Shown here: in pieces, positions 12,128-22,725 of the stretch
Layout: every line of letters begins with the position of its first letter
Position numbering within the stretch: the stretch's first letter is position 1
Source of the DNA: Hyposmocoma kahamanoa
Taxonomy: Eukaryota; Arthropoda; Insecta; Lepidoptera; Cosmopterigidae
Length of the DNA: 64,000 nucleotides
Assembly (NCBI RefSeq): GCF_003589595.1
Contig: NW_020653770.1
Span: 4,172,528-4,236,527, forward strand
Direction of reading: 5' to 3'
Program-made: the position numbers and the translations under genes
The notes under the pieces: generated by a model
The model's input: only the letters and a program-made list of their open reading frames with translations
Told to the model about the DNA's origin: nothing
Databases searched by the model: none

Positions 12128-12230
12128 ATCGGGCTGGATTCGAACCAGGGCCTTCAGATTACCCTGCCTGACGCTCTCCCAACTGAGCTACGGAACGAAC
12201 CAGCAGGGCCCACTGAAACCACTGGTCATT
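12128..12230 (-). mobile_element. SINE B, tRNA-like head
   Basis: The minus strand carries A-box TAGCTCAGTTGGGAGAGC and B-box GGTTCGAATCC with tRNA-like spacing. Acceptor-stem pairing is imperfect and the copy runs into non-tRNA sequence, so it is a SINE head and not a tRNA gene. Confidence 0.65.
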
Positions 12231-12239
12231 GTAATTCTT

Positions 12240-12350
12240 CATTTATTTAAACAAAATAAATTACAAATTTTATGAAACAATTTAAAATATTAGTATACAA
12301 AGCGAGCTCATCCCTTAAAGGGATTTCTTCCAACTACCTTTAAAAACTGA
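12240..12350 (-). mobile_element. LINE 3' end fragment
   Basis: Minus-strand TTGGAAGAAATCCCTTTAAGG followed by AT-rich sequence matches the 3' UTR hairpin motif of the LINEs at 7020 and 27338. Confidence 0.5.
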
Positions 12351-12470
12351 GAGGAAAGTTCGTTTTAGGGTTGGATTGTATTGCAATTATGATAATATTT
12401 ACTTTTCTGCTAAAATCTAGTTGCAATAGCAGTTGAGCCTCAATACAGTGTCAGTGGTAATTAGTTTTAA

Positions 12471-12675
12471 CTGCCTCTGTGGCCGAATGGTTACCATGCT
12501 GGACTGCCACGCAGAGGTCTCGGGTTCCATTCCCGGGGCGGAAGAAATATTTGTATGGCCTACATTTAGACACTTCTCTCGTGAGTTTGGGTGTAATATG
12601 TGGTTGTCTATGTGTGTGTCTATGGCACCCGAGGTAAAGGGTTTCCCTAGTGCTGGACTACGAGTGTGTGCAAAA
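12471..12675 (+). mobile_element. SINE G (tRNA-Gly-like head), copy 1
   Basis: The head GCCTCTGTGGCCGAATGGTT..GGACTGCCACGCAGAG..GGGTTCCATTCCC has tRNA-like A and B boxes and a GCC anticodon-like loop. The body continues with TTCTCTCGTGAGTTTGGGTG, TGGTTGTCTATGTGTGTGTC and CCCTAGTGC. At least eight copies in the window. Confidence 0.8.
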
Positions 12676-12848
12676 AAGAAAACAAACAAAAGTGGACTCA
12701 GTGGAAAGGCAGTGATGGCATTAATTCATTCGATCACTAACGATCGCTGTTGCGTTATTAAAATTACCAAAGAAATTACTATGCATATCTTATTTTTATC
12801 TTGTTTAATCAGCAAGTTAGTCAAAATCAAATAATCATTTATTCCATA

Positions 12849-13076
12849 CATTGACTTACAAATAAATGGACGACGGGTCTAATACAAAAACCACGAAAAA
12901 AATGTCCCAAGTCAACCTATTCGAAATTTAAATTGTAATGTCATCGCAGTATCGCGCTGTCAGTCGAACAAATGAAGACTAAAGCGGAGTGCCAAACTCT
13001 GTATACGATTTTAGCGCCTTACAAGTGCGGACACTTTTTAGCGCGGACCCGACGTCTATATAATTGTAAGTCAATG
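12849..13076. mobile_element. 228 bp hAT-like MITE with 8 bp TSD
   Basis: Terminal inverted repeats start CATTGACTTACAA at both ends and extend imperfectly to about 38 bp (..GACGACGGGTCTA / ..GACGTCGGGTCCG). The element is flanked by ATTCCATA at 12841-12848 and 13077-13084, a perfect 8 bp target duplication, which is the hallmark of hAT transposition. No coding capacity. Confidence 0.85.
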
Positions 13077-13084
13077 ATTCCATA

Positions 13085-13840
13085 GGTAAAATTTTTACAC
13101 TTGTAAACGTTATTTTTAAGCTACTGCTCGTTCACTACGCTTAGAAGTACGAGCAAGAAAGTCGAGGGATTGCTCTTTTGTAGCAAACTTAAATGCTAGA
13201 AAATACATTTTGAATTATATTTGTGTGGAATCTGCACTCATGTTGTCTTTCCATACATCTTTATCTAACATGTCTACATTTTGTAATACGACGTTTCAAA
13301 TAAAATACTTTTAATGTAAGTTTTAAACTTAGGAAATGGTAATCTTAATATTCACACTGTTAATACAATAATGCATTAACTCAAAAAGTGTATTTTCTCA
13401 GAATCGATGACAAAAGAATTGTCGAGAAATATTATTAAAACTTATTTATAGTTTAAAGTTTATTACAGACATCCGAAATATGATATTTAAAAATAAAAGG
13501 GTAACATAATTTCGTATTTTTAGTAAGGTGTTTTGTCCAGAAATAGCCCACAAAAAAAAATGTCTCATTTTGAGTTAAATAGATACAATTATTTTAATTG
13601 TTTCTTGCAATACTTAAACGACGGTTTTATTGACTTGAGGAGAATCAAATTTTACGTTCAGCTGTAGTATAATCTTGAATTTCACATATTTTGAGTTACA
13701 ACACTATTGTAATAGCAGTGCGATATAATTATGCTCCTCGAGATCTTATTGTAAAAAATAATTAGTAGACTACACCATCAACGTGCCACTACGCTACTGA
13801 AGAGCAGAATAAAAATAGTAATGACAGTCGAACTTGCCGC
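13085..13840. other. no feature recognised
   Basis: AT-rich intronic stretch without recognised repeat. Confidence 0.5.
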
Positions 13841-13844
13841 TGAT

Positions 13845-14055
13845 AATAATAATAACTCACACACTCAACATTGCCCGCACTAGGGCAACCCTGTGGCGCC
13901 GGTGCCATGGACACACACATAGACAACCACAAATTACACCCAAACTCACGAGAGAAATAAATGTAGGTCATACAAATATTTCTCCCGGCCCGGGATCGAA
14001 CCTGGGACCTCTGCGTGGCAGTCCGGCATGGTAACCGTTGGGCCACAGAGGCAGT
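13845..14055 (-). mobile_element. SINE G, copy 2
   Basis: Reverse complement of the SINE G consensus: head ACTGCCTCTGTGGCCCAACG at 14053 downwards, ending in a TTATTATTATTATCA-type tail. Confidence 0.8.
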
Positions 14056-14164
14056 TATAAACCGCTAGTCAACTTTTAACATACCAAACGTACCAATTCC
14101 TGTCATTGACACTATCGGCACACAACTGAGATTATTTAAAAATAGATATTTAATAATAAATAGC

Positions 14165-14370
14165 AAACGTGGGGCTGCATATCTTTGTTTTTGGTTTTTA
14201 ATGACTTTTTGCCATAGCGCCATCTGTGAGACATGTATTAAAGTTTTTTTTTCACTCAGCCAGGTACAGGGTCAAGAGCACGTCAAGATTGACACTTAAA
14301 ATTTAAATCCAACTCTGTGCCGTTTATGATAAGAACGGTCCAAAGTACAAAGTCTACCAGCGACTAACTA
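14165..14370. repeat. SINE B flank fragment plus half of the palindromic 'AAGAGCACGTCAAG' element
   Basis: 14190-14235 (GACTTTTTGCCATAGCGCCATCTGTG) matches the region beside SINE B heads in inverse orientation. 14264-14366 matches one arm and centre of the palindromic element at 54074-54189 (AAGAGCACGTCAAG; AACGGTCCAAAGTACAAAGT). Confidence 0.6.
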
Positions 14371-14779
14371 GAGATGTCGTTTTAATAATTGTAATATTAA
14401 GTTTATTGAATGTCAAAATGTTTTAAATTGGTTTAATTTCCAATGCCTGTACTTGCTGACTATACCTCCCTCCTCATATTTCTCGAGTGGGGAAGTTCAA
14501 GTGACTCTTCTCACGTGACGGCAAAGGATACACAAATAACAAGCTGCTAGGACATTTGCAATTTTAATGCTATAACGGACCTTGTCCTGTACTTGGTCTA
14601 GACGTGTTTTGATATTATAATGATTTGCTTTCCGTTGCTTGTACCTAACATCGAAGGTGAACAGTACAGAAATTTAAACAATGCTACTTCTACAATAACT
14701 TACATGTATGTACTTAGATTTAGGAAATAGTCTCGCATACTAACTACCTAACTAACATAGTAAACGGCACCGTCGATTG
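14371..14779. other. no feature recognised
   Basis: AT-rich intronic stretch. Confidence 0.45.
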
Positions 14780-14806
14780 CCCTGGGGTCTACTATAACCT
14801 TTCCAA

Positions 14807-15280
14807 TAATCTCAGTACAGAGTACTAAAAAAACCGACCTCAAAAGCACGTGGAATTACGTCTATTTGCTAAGTTTCATTGAAATATCGTAGTTCGCCAC
14901 TATACAGGACTTGATACTGGAGATAATAAAAACAGGTTCTCACTACGACACTACTCAAAGTATATAGAGAGAAAAACGCCTTGAATTTGAGAAATAGCAA
15001 AATCAACTAAATAATTGCTAAAAGTAATTGCTCCTAAATTAAAGTTAGGCGCTATTTATGAAAATGAATCTTCGTGCGTGAACAGCCACCCTTTGAGGTG
15101 GATAATTTTCTTCAAAATGAAATGGGACCACTATGGAAATACCCCCTTTCCAACAAAAAAAGAATCATGAAAATCGGTTCACAAATACCGGAGTTATCGC
15201 GTAACATACATACAAAAAGAAAAACAAAAAAAGAACAGACAGTCGAATTGAGAACTTCCTCCTTTTTTGAAGTCGGTTAA
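14807..15280 (-). mobile_element. 'CGACTTC' repeat, copy 1, nested
   Basis: Begins CTCAGTACAGAGTACTAAAA and ends TTTTGAAGTCGGTTA. Internal blocks: GTGGAATTACGTCTATTTGC, CCACCCTTTGAGGTGG, CACAAATACCGGAGTTATCG and CAGTCGAATTGAGAAC. Nearly the same sequence, several percent different, is at 19549-20013. Very common repeat type in moths and butterflies. Confidence 0.8.
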
Positions 15281-15990
15281 AAACAATCTTATTTCAATGT
15301 AAGCTTACTATAATATTACTCATACCCGTACCATGACGAACCTGTCAACCAAGTAATGTATTATTGCAAAAGTGATTGAAAGAACGAATGATTTCCCAAT
15401 ATTGTCTATTCCTTACTAAAAATAGGAAAGAGATAACGCTATGTGAACTATATAATGCCTTATCTTCCTTTTTTGATGTTCCGAATCGTCTTAGCTTGTT
15501 ATGACGATTATAATGTTATTTACATTCAGAGAATTTTGACTGTTAAAAAAAAGTATGTAAAATAAAGTCTATTAAAATTACTTTGTTTTCAATAATTATT
15601 CCTTATTTTCATGAAGAAAAATAAATAAAACAAGCTGAGTCTTGATAGTTACGTTGTGAATTTGGAATTATAGTCTAGTGTCAACTGTTAGTATCGCCAA
15701 GGAGCATATAGATGTCGCTGTTATAATTTTACGAAATGAACATCACATATTTTTATTTAACGAGAAATTATTTCCTATGTGCTATTAAATAAAAAATAAA
15801 TAAAATATTGAAGAGATATATGTAACTAAATAAGTTCAACTGAACTTTTAATCATTACAAATCAATATTAAGACAATAAATTCGAAAATAATATTGTTTC
15901 CATTGCATCCGTGTAACTGTTTTAAGATTGCTAAATTTGACATAAGAGCAATATTACTTTAATGTTCAAGTCGCGTCATAGTACGAACTG

Positions 15991-18347
15991 TAGGGCTAGC
16001 ACGCTGTACAAGCGCGACGCGACTAGCGAGACGACAAAACTCTCTCGCAGTTGTCAATTTTCACGTTTTACGTAGCACGACATGACAAACGTAGGCTCCG
16101 CGTGTAGATTCAGTCGAGGGTGACATAGTATGTGTTATCATTTACATAAAACATATTCAACTTGCGTTATATTCTTATGTGATAACACCGAATCGGTAAT
16201 AGAGATACACCATTTCATTCGTTCATTGAGTGAATTAGAAAACACAATGACGTCACATCTGTCAAAATTCTAAGTGATTTTGAATCAACATGGGAAATAG
16301 GGAAAAATGAAAATTTTTATTGAAGAAATTTTGCTTATCTTACGACTTTCGGTAGTTATATTACTGTCGATTGTTGAATTTCACTCGTACATTATTTTCG
16401 AACAAATTGTTTTAGATATAATAACTTGTTTCAACGAAACAGAAAATCGTTTACAAAATACATAATAACATTGTAAAAGTAAATTTTACTGCAATTGAAG
16501 AATGTATTTTCATTGTGCTTGTGATAGCATAAGCACACCTACTTGTGTTTACCATAGAATACAATGGTATGCACCTAGTTTATCTTAGTATTATTTACTA
16601 TGTAACTAATGTAGTCAAAGTTTATACAATTTCAATTACGAAGCACTAATAAATTTAATAAAACTTGATGGACTACATATCGTGCCAGAAGATGGAAGCC
16701 GAACGTTTCGGCTTGCAGCAATTGCTAGCGAAAGCAGGGTCGGACAAAAGCGTGGTGAAATAGAAGCACGTAAGTAATATTTCTCAAAAAATTCTATAGA
16801 AAAGACAAAAAAAATTTGTTTCATTACTTCGATCATGAAACAGCAGGGAGATAAAAGGTTTCCTCAGTTCTGTGACGTTACAGATTCATGGAACAAATAG
16901 GAAGTACCCGTTTCCATTATTACATAAATGGAGTTTATACAAAATTTCAACTTGTTGGCTGTCATAGGCACAGTCAAGGGCACTAACATGTATATAATCT
17001 ACCAACTTACCTAACCTTGCTCAAAAATGTTTATACACATATGTTATTAATTATAAGGTATATGAAAAATGCATCTGAGCGGTTGGTAGAATGTATACAT
17101 GTTATTCACATAAATACATGCAACAGGTTATTGTACTGTTTCTAATAAGTATTCTTTATTTTTTAGACATGGCGTGACAGAGTTTGCTTATCACTAAATA
17201 TTTATCGTCAGACATAGCAGAAAAAAATGAGATTGAGGTACAGTTTGGAAGCCAAGTGGACTCTGAGTCAGAAGATGATGGCCCTCGTGTATACCTGATC
17301 CTGAGATTTAAAAAAGATACTACTTGTATGATCATAACCATTTTTCATTTTTTCACTATGGATAATCAATCCTCTTTGCTTAGGTAATAACACTGATTAC
17401 TTTAATTAGTGATTATTTATTTCAAAACCTTTAATTGTTAGTTACCTGTATAAAAATAAATTGATTTATCAAAGTTGTACTATTTTTAACCACTTGTAAA
17501 ATTATATGTACGTATTTTCTATAAGAAATACTCATAAAGGCTGATACAAGTCATGGTATTATATTCTAACTATGTTCTATTTCCATTCTATTTTTTAAAA
17601 AAGTTATTTTTATAAAACACAATACAAATATTCTTTGTTGCACACAAGAACACAATACATTAAAAAAACCATAAGACGGGGAATAGCCTGCTTGATTTTA
17701 AGATTCTTCCAGGCAACTTCCGGGTTACAGGATAAACTTAAAGGTAATAATCAATTGAGGGCGCAAAAACTGCTATTGAATACAAATTTAATACAAATGT
17801 TATTCTTGCACTAATAAAAATATAATACTCAAATAAATAAAAAAAAACATACACATACATACATCTCATCACACTCATTTTCCATCGGGGTAGGCAGAGA
17901 CTATGGATCTCCACCAGCTATGTTCCTGAAAAACCTACTTCACCTCATCCACTCCAAAATATATATACTTACAAAAATTATAATCACTGAAGAAAGAAAA
18001 GAGCGATAGGAGTAAAAAAATATAACAAAAATAATATAAAATCTAATAAATAAATATTAGTAAAACAATATTATAATGAGAGAACAGAAATAATTATAGT
18101 ACATGTTAAGTAGAAATAATATTTTTTCTAGTATTACAATGATAAAAAAGCCCGAAGAGAAATATCTCGCACTTTGACGTTTAAATGCGAGAGAGTGTTG
18201 CACGCAACTATCAATCGACAGACGAATGTTGCAATGACAAGTAAATGCGACTCGACAAGCACCGTCGTGCTACCGGATCGCGACATACCAATATCTCGCG
18301 CTTCTATGTCGTTTCTCGCTTCAGTCGCGCCCTGTCGTGCTAGCTCC
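15991..18347. mobile_element. 2.36 kb TIR element of unknown superfamily, nested
   Basis: It interrupts the GGGGCCTACC element exactly at ACTG, which is duplicated (15987-15990 and 18348-18351). Ends are inverted: AGGGCTAGCACG on the left and GGAGCTAGCACG read from the right, with further imperfect similarity (GCGCGAC..GCGAGA). The inside is mostly AT-rich. Two small candidate coding patches occur: GLHIVPEDGSRTFRLAAIAS with ESRVGQKRGEIEAR next to GTAAGT at about 16670-16772, and a frame at 17184-17387 rich in acidic residues. Neither is recognised. A 4 bp duplication would fit several superfamilies; no transposase motif was seen, so it may be non-autonomous. Confidence 0.7.
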
Positions 18348-18487
18348 ACTGAGTGAATGAATAGTCACAAAGCTGCCAATCATTATAGTTTTAACATTAC
18401 AATAAGCTTACTTTAAGCGCGTTATGGTACGAAAAGTCAATGTAAGGTTAAAGTAATATTGTTTTAAGAGGATGTAGTAGGCCCCCT

Positions 18488-18925
18488 GAACTCCTTGAGC
18501 AAATAGGACTACGCACAGGCAAGGTTGCACTGAGAAATCCTATCACACTTTACGTTCCTAGGGTTAGGACAAATTATAAACAAAATGCACTTTTAAATAG
18601 AGCGTCTCGCTCATTTAACTCCTTGTTTAATAGATATGGTGAGGTGGACTTGTTCAAGATCGTTTACTCAGTGATATGTTTTTTCTTCAAATATGTAGAT
18701 ACTATAACTGTTTAACGTTTTTAATTTCGTTATTTTTATTTATTATGTTTTTTTTCTCTTTAAGTCGGCAACTTTCTTTGTAGTTTGTTTCTACCACTGT
18801 AAATAATTAATTATCTGTGGAAACTTTGAATTAGCTCTCAGCATACTTTATTATATTCTTGTTACATAGCTGTAAGTTTTCTAAAAATAATGAAAATAAA
18901 ATAAAATAAAAATAAATAAATAATT
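18488..18925 (+). mobile_element. LINE ORF2 C-terminus remnant and 3' tail
   Basis: 18488-18715 is open for 75 codons to TAA (ELLEQIGLRTGKVALRNPIT; YVPRVRTNYKQNALLNRAS; FNSLFNRYGEVDLFK). This is the usual end of CR1/Jockey-like ORF2 proteins ('R......N.....R..FN.L....DLF'). A 3' UTR ending in an AAATAAAATAAAA tail follows. 5'-truncated. Confidence 0.65.
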
Positions 18926-19365
18926 AATATTACTATTATACAAGGCGTCCCAACGCTATGGGACTCGGAGGAAAGGTGTTTCATATTCTGCCCTCCCTAT
19001 CACAACCATGAACCAATAATTTAGTACCTATTAGTACAACAGATGTTGCGATAAGTATCCGCTATTTTCGTAACCAATTTCTTTTAAATTGACAAGCTGC
19101 AGTTTACCAAAGATATATATATACCATAGTGGTAACAAACAAGTAAACTAGATGGCACTTATTACATAGGTTTTTATGGATAATGCCGACTATTCGTTTA
19201 TTTAGTTTAGGATTAGCCGTCTACCCGTATTAACAAGAGTTCATTTATTAGTTTGTAATACATAATGACATCTATTGACACGCTTGATGTCAAAGTTAAA
19301 AAAATAATTTTAGTTCATATTTGAATAATATACTGTTTTTAACGCCCATACTGTCCCACTGCTCT
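18926..19365. other. no feature recognised
   Basis: AT-rich intronic stretch. Confidence 0.45.
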
Positions 19366-19515
19366 TTTAGCCACTTTTGCTACACATGCGCCACTGAGGT
19401 CCAGTCTTTTAGGTGCGCGTCTAGCTCATCTCTCCATCGAAACTTTGACCTGCCGCATGGTCATTTCTATCTTTAGGGATCCATTCTGTGGTGGCTTTCG
19501 TCCACTGTAATATTA
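19366..19515 (-). pseudogene. RTE-type LINE C-terminus remnant
   Basis: Minus-strand translation gives CGRSKFRWRDELDAHLKDW with a preceding degenerate R-rich stretch and a following KWLKE. The 'GRP..RW.D.L......W' block is the typical tail of RTE-like LINE proteins. Several stops. Confidence 0.45.
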
Positions 19516-19548
19516 TAAGGAAATAAACTGGCTACTTGTATTTCATAT

Positions 19549-20013
19549 AATCTCAGTACAGAGTACTAAAAAAACCGACCTCAAAAGTACGTGGAATTAC
19601 GTCTATTTGCTAAGTTTCATTGAAATATCCCCTAGTTCGCCACTATACAGGACTTGACACTGGAGATAATAAAAATAGGTTCTCACTACGACACTACTCA
19701 AAGTACATCGAGAGAAAAACGCCTTGAATTGGAGAAATAGCAAAATCAACTAAATAATTGCTAAAAGTAATTGCTCCTACATTAAAGTTAGGCGCTATTT
19801 ATAAAAATGAATCTTCATGCGTGAACGGCCACCCTTTGAGGTGGATGATTTTCAATTCAAAAGGAATTGGGACCACTATGGAAGTACCCCCTTTCCAACA
19901 AAAAGAGAATCATGAAAATCGGTTCACAAATACCGGAGTTATCGCGTAACATACATACAAAAAAAAAAGAACAGTCGAATTGAGAACCTCCTCTTTTTTT
20001 GAAGTCGGTTAAT
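19549..20013 (-). mobile_element. 'CGACTTC' repeat, copy 2
   Basis: Same limits and internal blocks as the copy at 14807-15280, in the same orientation. The two appear to be independent insertions because their flanks differ. Confidence 0.8.
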
Positions 20014-20044
20014 TAAAGAGGAATCAATAGATATTCACGGCCAT

Positions 20045-20235
20045 TTATATAATAGAAACGGTTACGTATCAGAAGTTCGAAATGACATTTACCAGAAAGA
20101 ACGTTTGCTCGAATTTTCATAACCTCGAAAGTAATTTTGAGAGGAAAATGTTTTTTCTTTTAAACGCAAATTAATCTAACCTAACCGCACCTAATCGTGC
20201 CTTTGCGATAAACCTTCAACATATCCTGAAAGAAC
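20045..20235 (-). repeat. interspersed repeat T, copy 2
   Basis: Inverted diverged copy of 11405-11575, with CTAACCTAACCGCACCTAATCG in place of the TTAGG-like core. Confidence 0.6.
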
Positions 20236-20730
20236 AACGGTTTCGTGATAATTCGTTATTCAAACCACACACTAAAATATTTATATAAAACCGGCCAGGG
20301 TGTTAATATATATTGATTTAAAACAGAAAGGTTCAACAACTACTAACGTTGTTATACTAGAATCGCTATATCACACTCGACCGCTGTTACCCTACTCTAC
20401 TTATTATAATTTTCTCGTTTACGTCCTTATTTACAATGAGGCAATTTTATAATGTCAGTCCCACGATCTAGACCCAGGCATTTGACCCTAGATATCTCAA
20501 ACGACCCGTTTCGTGCTTATCTTAGAGAAAGGCGTCTCTATTTTAGCGACAAAATAATTGTGTTAGATCATATTACGATAATTTCTTTGGTCATGAACAT
20601 AATATATTTAGAAGACCGCTAAACCAAGGTTGAATAAGATAACAACGATTATGTGGACCACTGGCCACATATACCAGAACGTTCAAATTTATAAAAGAAT
20701 GACTGCGATTGGCTTTTGATTTCTATTACA
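20236..20730. other. no feature recognised
   Basis: Intronic stretch with short chance frames. Confidence 0.45.
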
Positions 20731-20732
20731 AG

Positions 20733-20825
20733 TATAGCGCCTAGCACGGTAAGCTAGAAGACGTCGGTCGAATCCGGCCCGATCGAACGAATTTTCTCCG
20801 AGTGTTCGATTTTTGTATTAACAGT
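20733..20825 (+). mobile_element. SINE B, copy
   Basis: TATAGCGCCTAGCACGGTA, AGACGTCGGTCGAATCCGG and the tail GAGTGTTCGATTTTTGTATT match the SINE B copies at 29.8, 39.2 and 40.9 kb. The A-box half is eroded. Confidence 0.65.
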
Positions 20826-21410
20826 TATTATCATAATTCAACCTTTTTTTAACACATATCAGAAACCCTCTATGATGTGTTCAAAAACCGCAAATTACGA
20901 CCAGCATAAACTGTTTCGTTAGAACAAATTTCTTATCTGTGAAACTGTTATTATTGCTTAGTAATAACATCAAATTCGATTTTATTATTACATACAAATT
21001 TCGAACATCTCTGAAAAACAAAGCAATTTGATTCGACCTCATATCAGTCGAGATGAAGTTTTATTCAAAATGAAATGTAATACCAAACAATTTTGACAAA
21101 TTTCACACGTTACTTGATGTCGAACGATATGATAGTTGGGGCCGACTCTAGTTTGTCTATGAATTAAATAAAAACTACGGTTGTGTGACATGCGTGAGAA
21201 AAGTTTTTATTTGCCGCCATTTCGCCAGTCGTAACATGCGGTTCCTGAACACATAATGGAGAGCTTATAATAAGTGTATAGATAAAGCAGTGTATGTAAT
21301 GAACATAATTAGGCACTAACATTTATTAAAAATTTTGTAACAGTCATATAAATACTATTTTGAGCAAAGATATTATTTAAATAGGTCCTATATGTATGTA
21401 TTGTTATCGA
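20826..21410. other. no feature recognised
   Basis: AT-rich intronic stretch. Confidence 0.45.
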
Positions 21411-21414
21411 ATCA

Positions 21415-21635
21415 CCAGGCCCTCTGAAGACTTGTTTGTCACCAATTACCTGGTCTCTGAGGAATTCCCTGTACTATGAACGAGTAACGGAATTCACTCT
21501 GGTGGACTTCCCAGAACACTCAGACCAGAACCAATTCAGAAAAGTACATTTCCAGAATTGGTCTTACCAGGAATCGAACCCGGGACCTCCTCGTTCAGTG
21601 CCCACAGTGCAAACCGTTACACCAATGTGCGAAAT
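21415..21635 (-). mobile_element. SINE D with tRNA-like head beside an exon
   Basis: The minus strand has a tRNA-like head (..GGTGTAACGGTTTGCACTG..GGTCCCGGGTTCGATTCC) followed by a body with CTGAGTGTTCTGGGAAG. The head lies within about 20 bp of the splice donor of the 21652-21832 exon. A degenerate relative is at 34010-34180. Confidence 0.65.
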
Positions 21636-21651
21636 AAGCAATGACACTCAC

Positions 21652-21832
21652 CTGTCCGAAGCGATACTAGCAATAGCAACTGCCCAATCGGAGCCGCACC
21701 AACCCTGGTCTACAATGGGGGATATAAAGTCAGGCCACCGTTGTCTCGCGTCGAATTCATCAGGGTATGCGATGTTCTTATGATATTGCACTGGATTCAT
21801 TCTTTGTGTCATTTTGTCCAATGGAAGCGTAC
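21652..21832 (-). CDS. Swim: TINAG-like exon: start of papain-like domain, Asp at nucleophile site
   Basis: Acceptor TCTTGTTTCAG lies before 21832 and donor GTGAGTG after 21652. The exon opens with GT, completing Gly, and ends with AG, completed to Arg by the next exon. It encodes TLPLDKMTQRMN, then the mature-domain start DEFDARQRWPDFI, then the active-site strand SPIVDQGWCGSDWAVA and ASIASD. In cathepsin B the second Cys of Q-G-x-C-x-x-C-W is the nucleophile; here the codon is GAT (Asp). Family members are known to have lost this Cys, commonly to Ser, so the loss fits a pseudoprotease; Asp seems unusual to me and should be compared. The oxyanion-hole Gln is kept. The exon sits between two very large introns, and a tRNA-derived SINE ends within about 20 bp of the donor. 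Confidence 0.9.
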
Positions 21833-22279
21833 CTGAAACAAGATAAACCAAAAAATTGTCAGCGGTTCTTATCAGACGACGTCGTCGTCCGGTCCGCGCT
21901 TAAAAGTGTCCGATCTAAAAGGGTACTAAATCGCAAAAACATCAAAAGCATCAATCGCGCGTCGCGTCAGTCGTCGATTGGTCGACCAACAGCGCGCTAG
22001 TCAATCATGCTACGGTATAATAAAAACTTGTAAAAAAATAAAATGAAAACGAAGGATGGTGTATCGATCATATTTTCATTACGTAGTACATATATTGTGT
22101 AATCATAGTTATGTCACGAGTGTTATTTTGCACAATAGTGCTGTACAGCATTTTATTCATATTTACATTAATCATAAATAGAAATTACAGAAGTAATCAA
22201 ATAGTAGCAAAACTGTCCTTTTCCTACACATTGCATGCACAAAAGGCAGAAACAGCTACGGGTCTCTTACGTGATTTTT
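21833..22279. other. CpG-rich patch then AT-rich DNA, no gene recognised
   Basis: Immediately upstream (in gene direction) of the acceptor at 21833. The part 21875-22010 is unusually rich in CG dinucleotides (GACGACGTCGTCGTCCGG; CGCGCGTCGCGTCAGTCG) and may be another CGAC-rich element. An 80-codon plus-strand frame at 22111-22353 overlaps a repeat and is not credited. Confidence 0.4.
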
Positions 22280-22725
22280 TATATGTCATCAAGTACATAA
22301 CCAGAAATAGAGGCGAAATGAGTACCATCCGTCACTGGCAACTGATCAGGTAAATGGGCCTTATATCACTTTTAAATATCAACTCTCGTTTGCTTTGAAA
22401 TCACAAATTACAAAACTCAAATAGCACACCGCCAACAACTGACCTGTGTGTACGTCTCCGTATATTCCAAAAATATTCAGTATTTATTATAATAAAGATA
22501 ATTTTTTTTTTCTGCGGGTAGGTGTAAGAAAGTAAACATCATCTGAATCACCTAAAGTTTTAATAAATTATTATAAATATTTATACTGTATTTTCATACA
22601 AAGTTCTTATGGAATATTAAACATTAACATTCAATACCTGCCGGTGTGTGTTATCCTGAAGATATCTCAACTACTACATTATTAAATCACCATTGTTACT
22701 TCAAGTCACTACACTCTCACTAAAG

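Larger units (their letters stand above)
14780..18488 (-). mobile_element. 'GGGGCCTACC' element split by two nested insertions
   Basis: Three blocks together equal the complete copy at 34241-35145 in reverse: 14780-14803 (CCTGGGGTCTACTATAACC), 15283-15990 (from AACAATCTTATTTCAATG to GCGTCATAGTACGAACTG) and 18348-18488 (CTGAGTGAATGAATAGTCAC to TAGTAGGCCCCCTG). The gaps hold a 'CGACTTC' repeat and a 2.36 kb element. The uninterrupted copy reads straight across both insertion points. Confidence 0.8.

Noticed and set aside
12471..12545. tRNA-Gly-like sequence with GCC loop, and other tRNA-like heads (12.1, 13.9, 39.2, 40.4, 61.7 kb)
   Set aside because: Stems pair poorly, copies are followed by conserved non-tRNA bodies and recur many times, so they are SINE heads and not tRNA genes.
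18890..18925. A-rich run as a processed pseudogene tail
   Set aside because: It is the 3' end of a LINE remnant whose C-terminal coding part lies just upstream.
22111..22353. 80-codon frame with hydrophobic N-terminus
   Set aside because: Ends within a MITE and has no family signal; likely chance.
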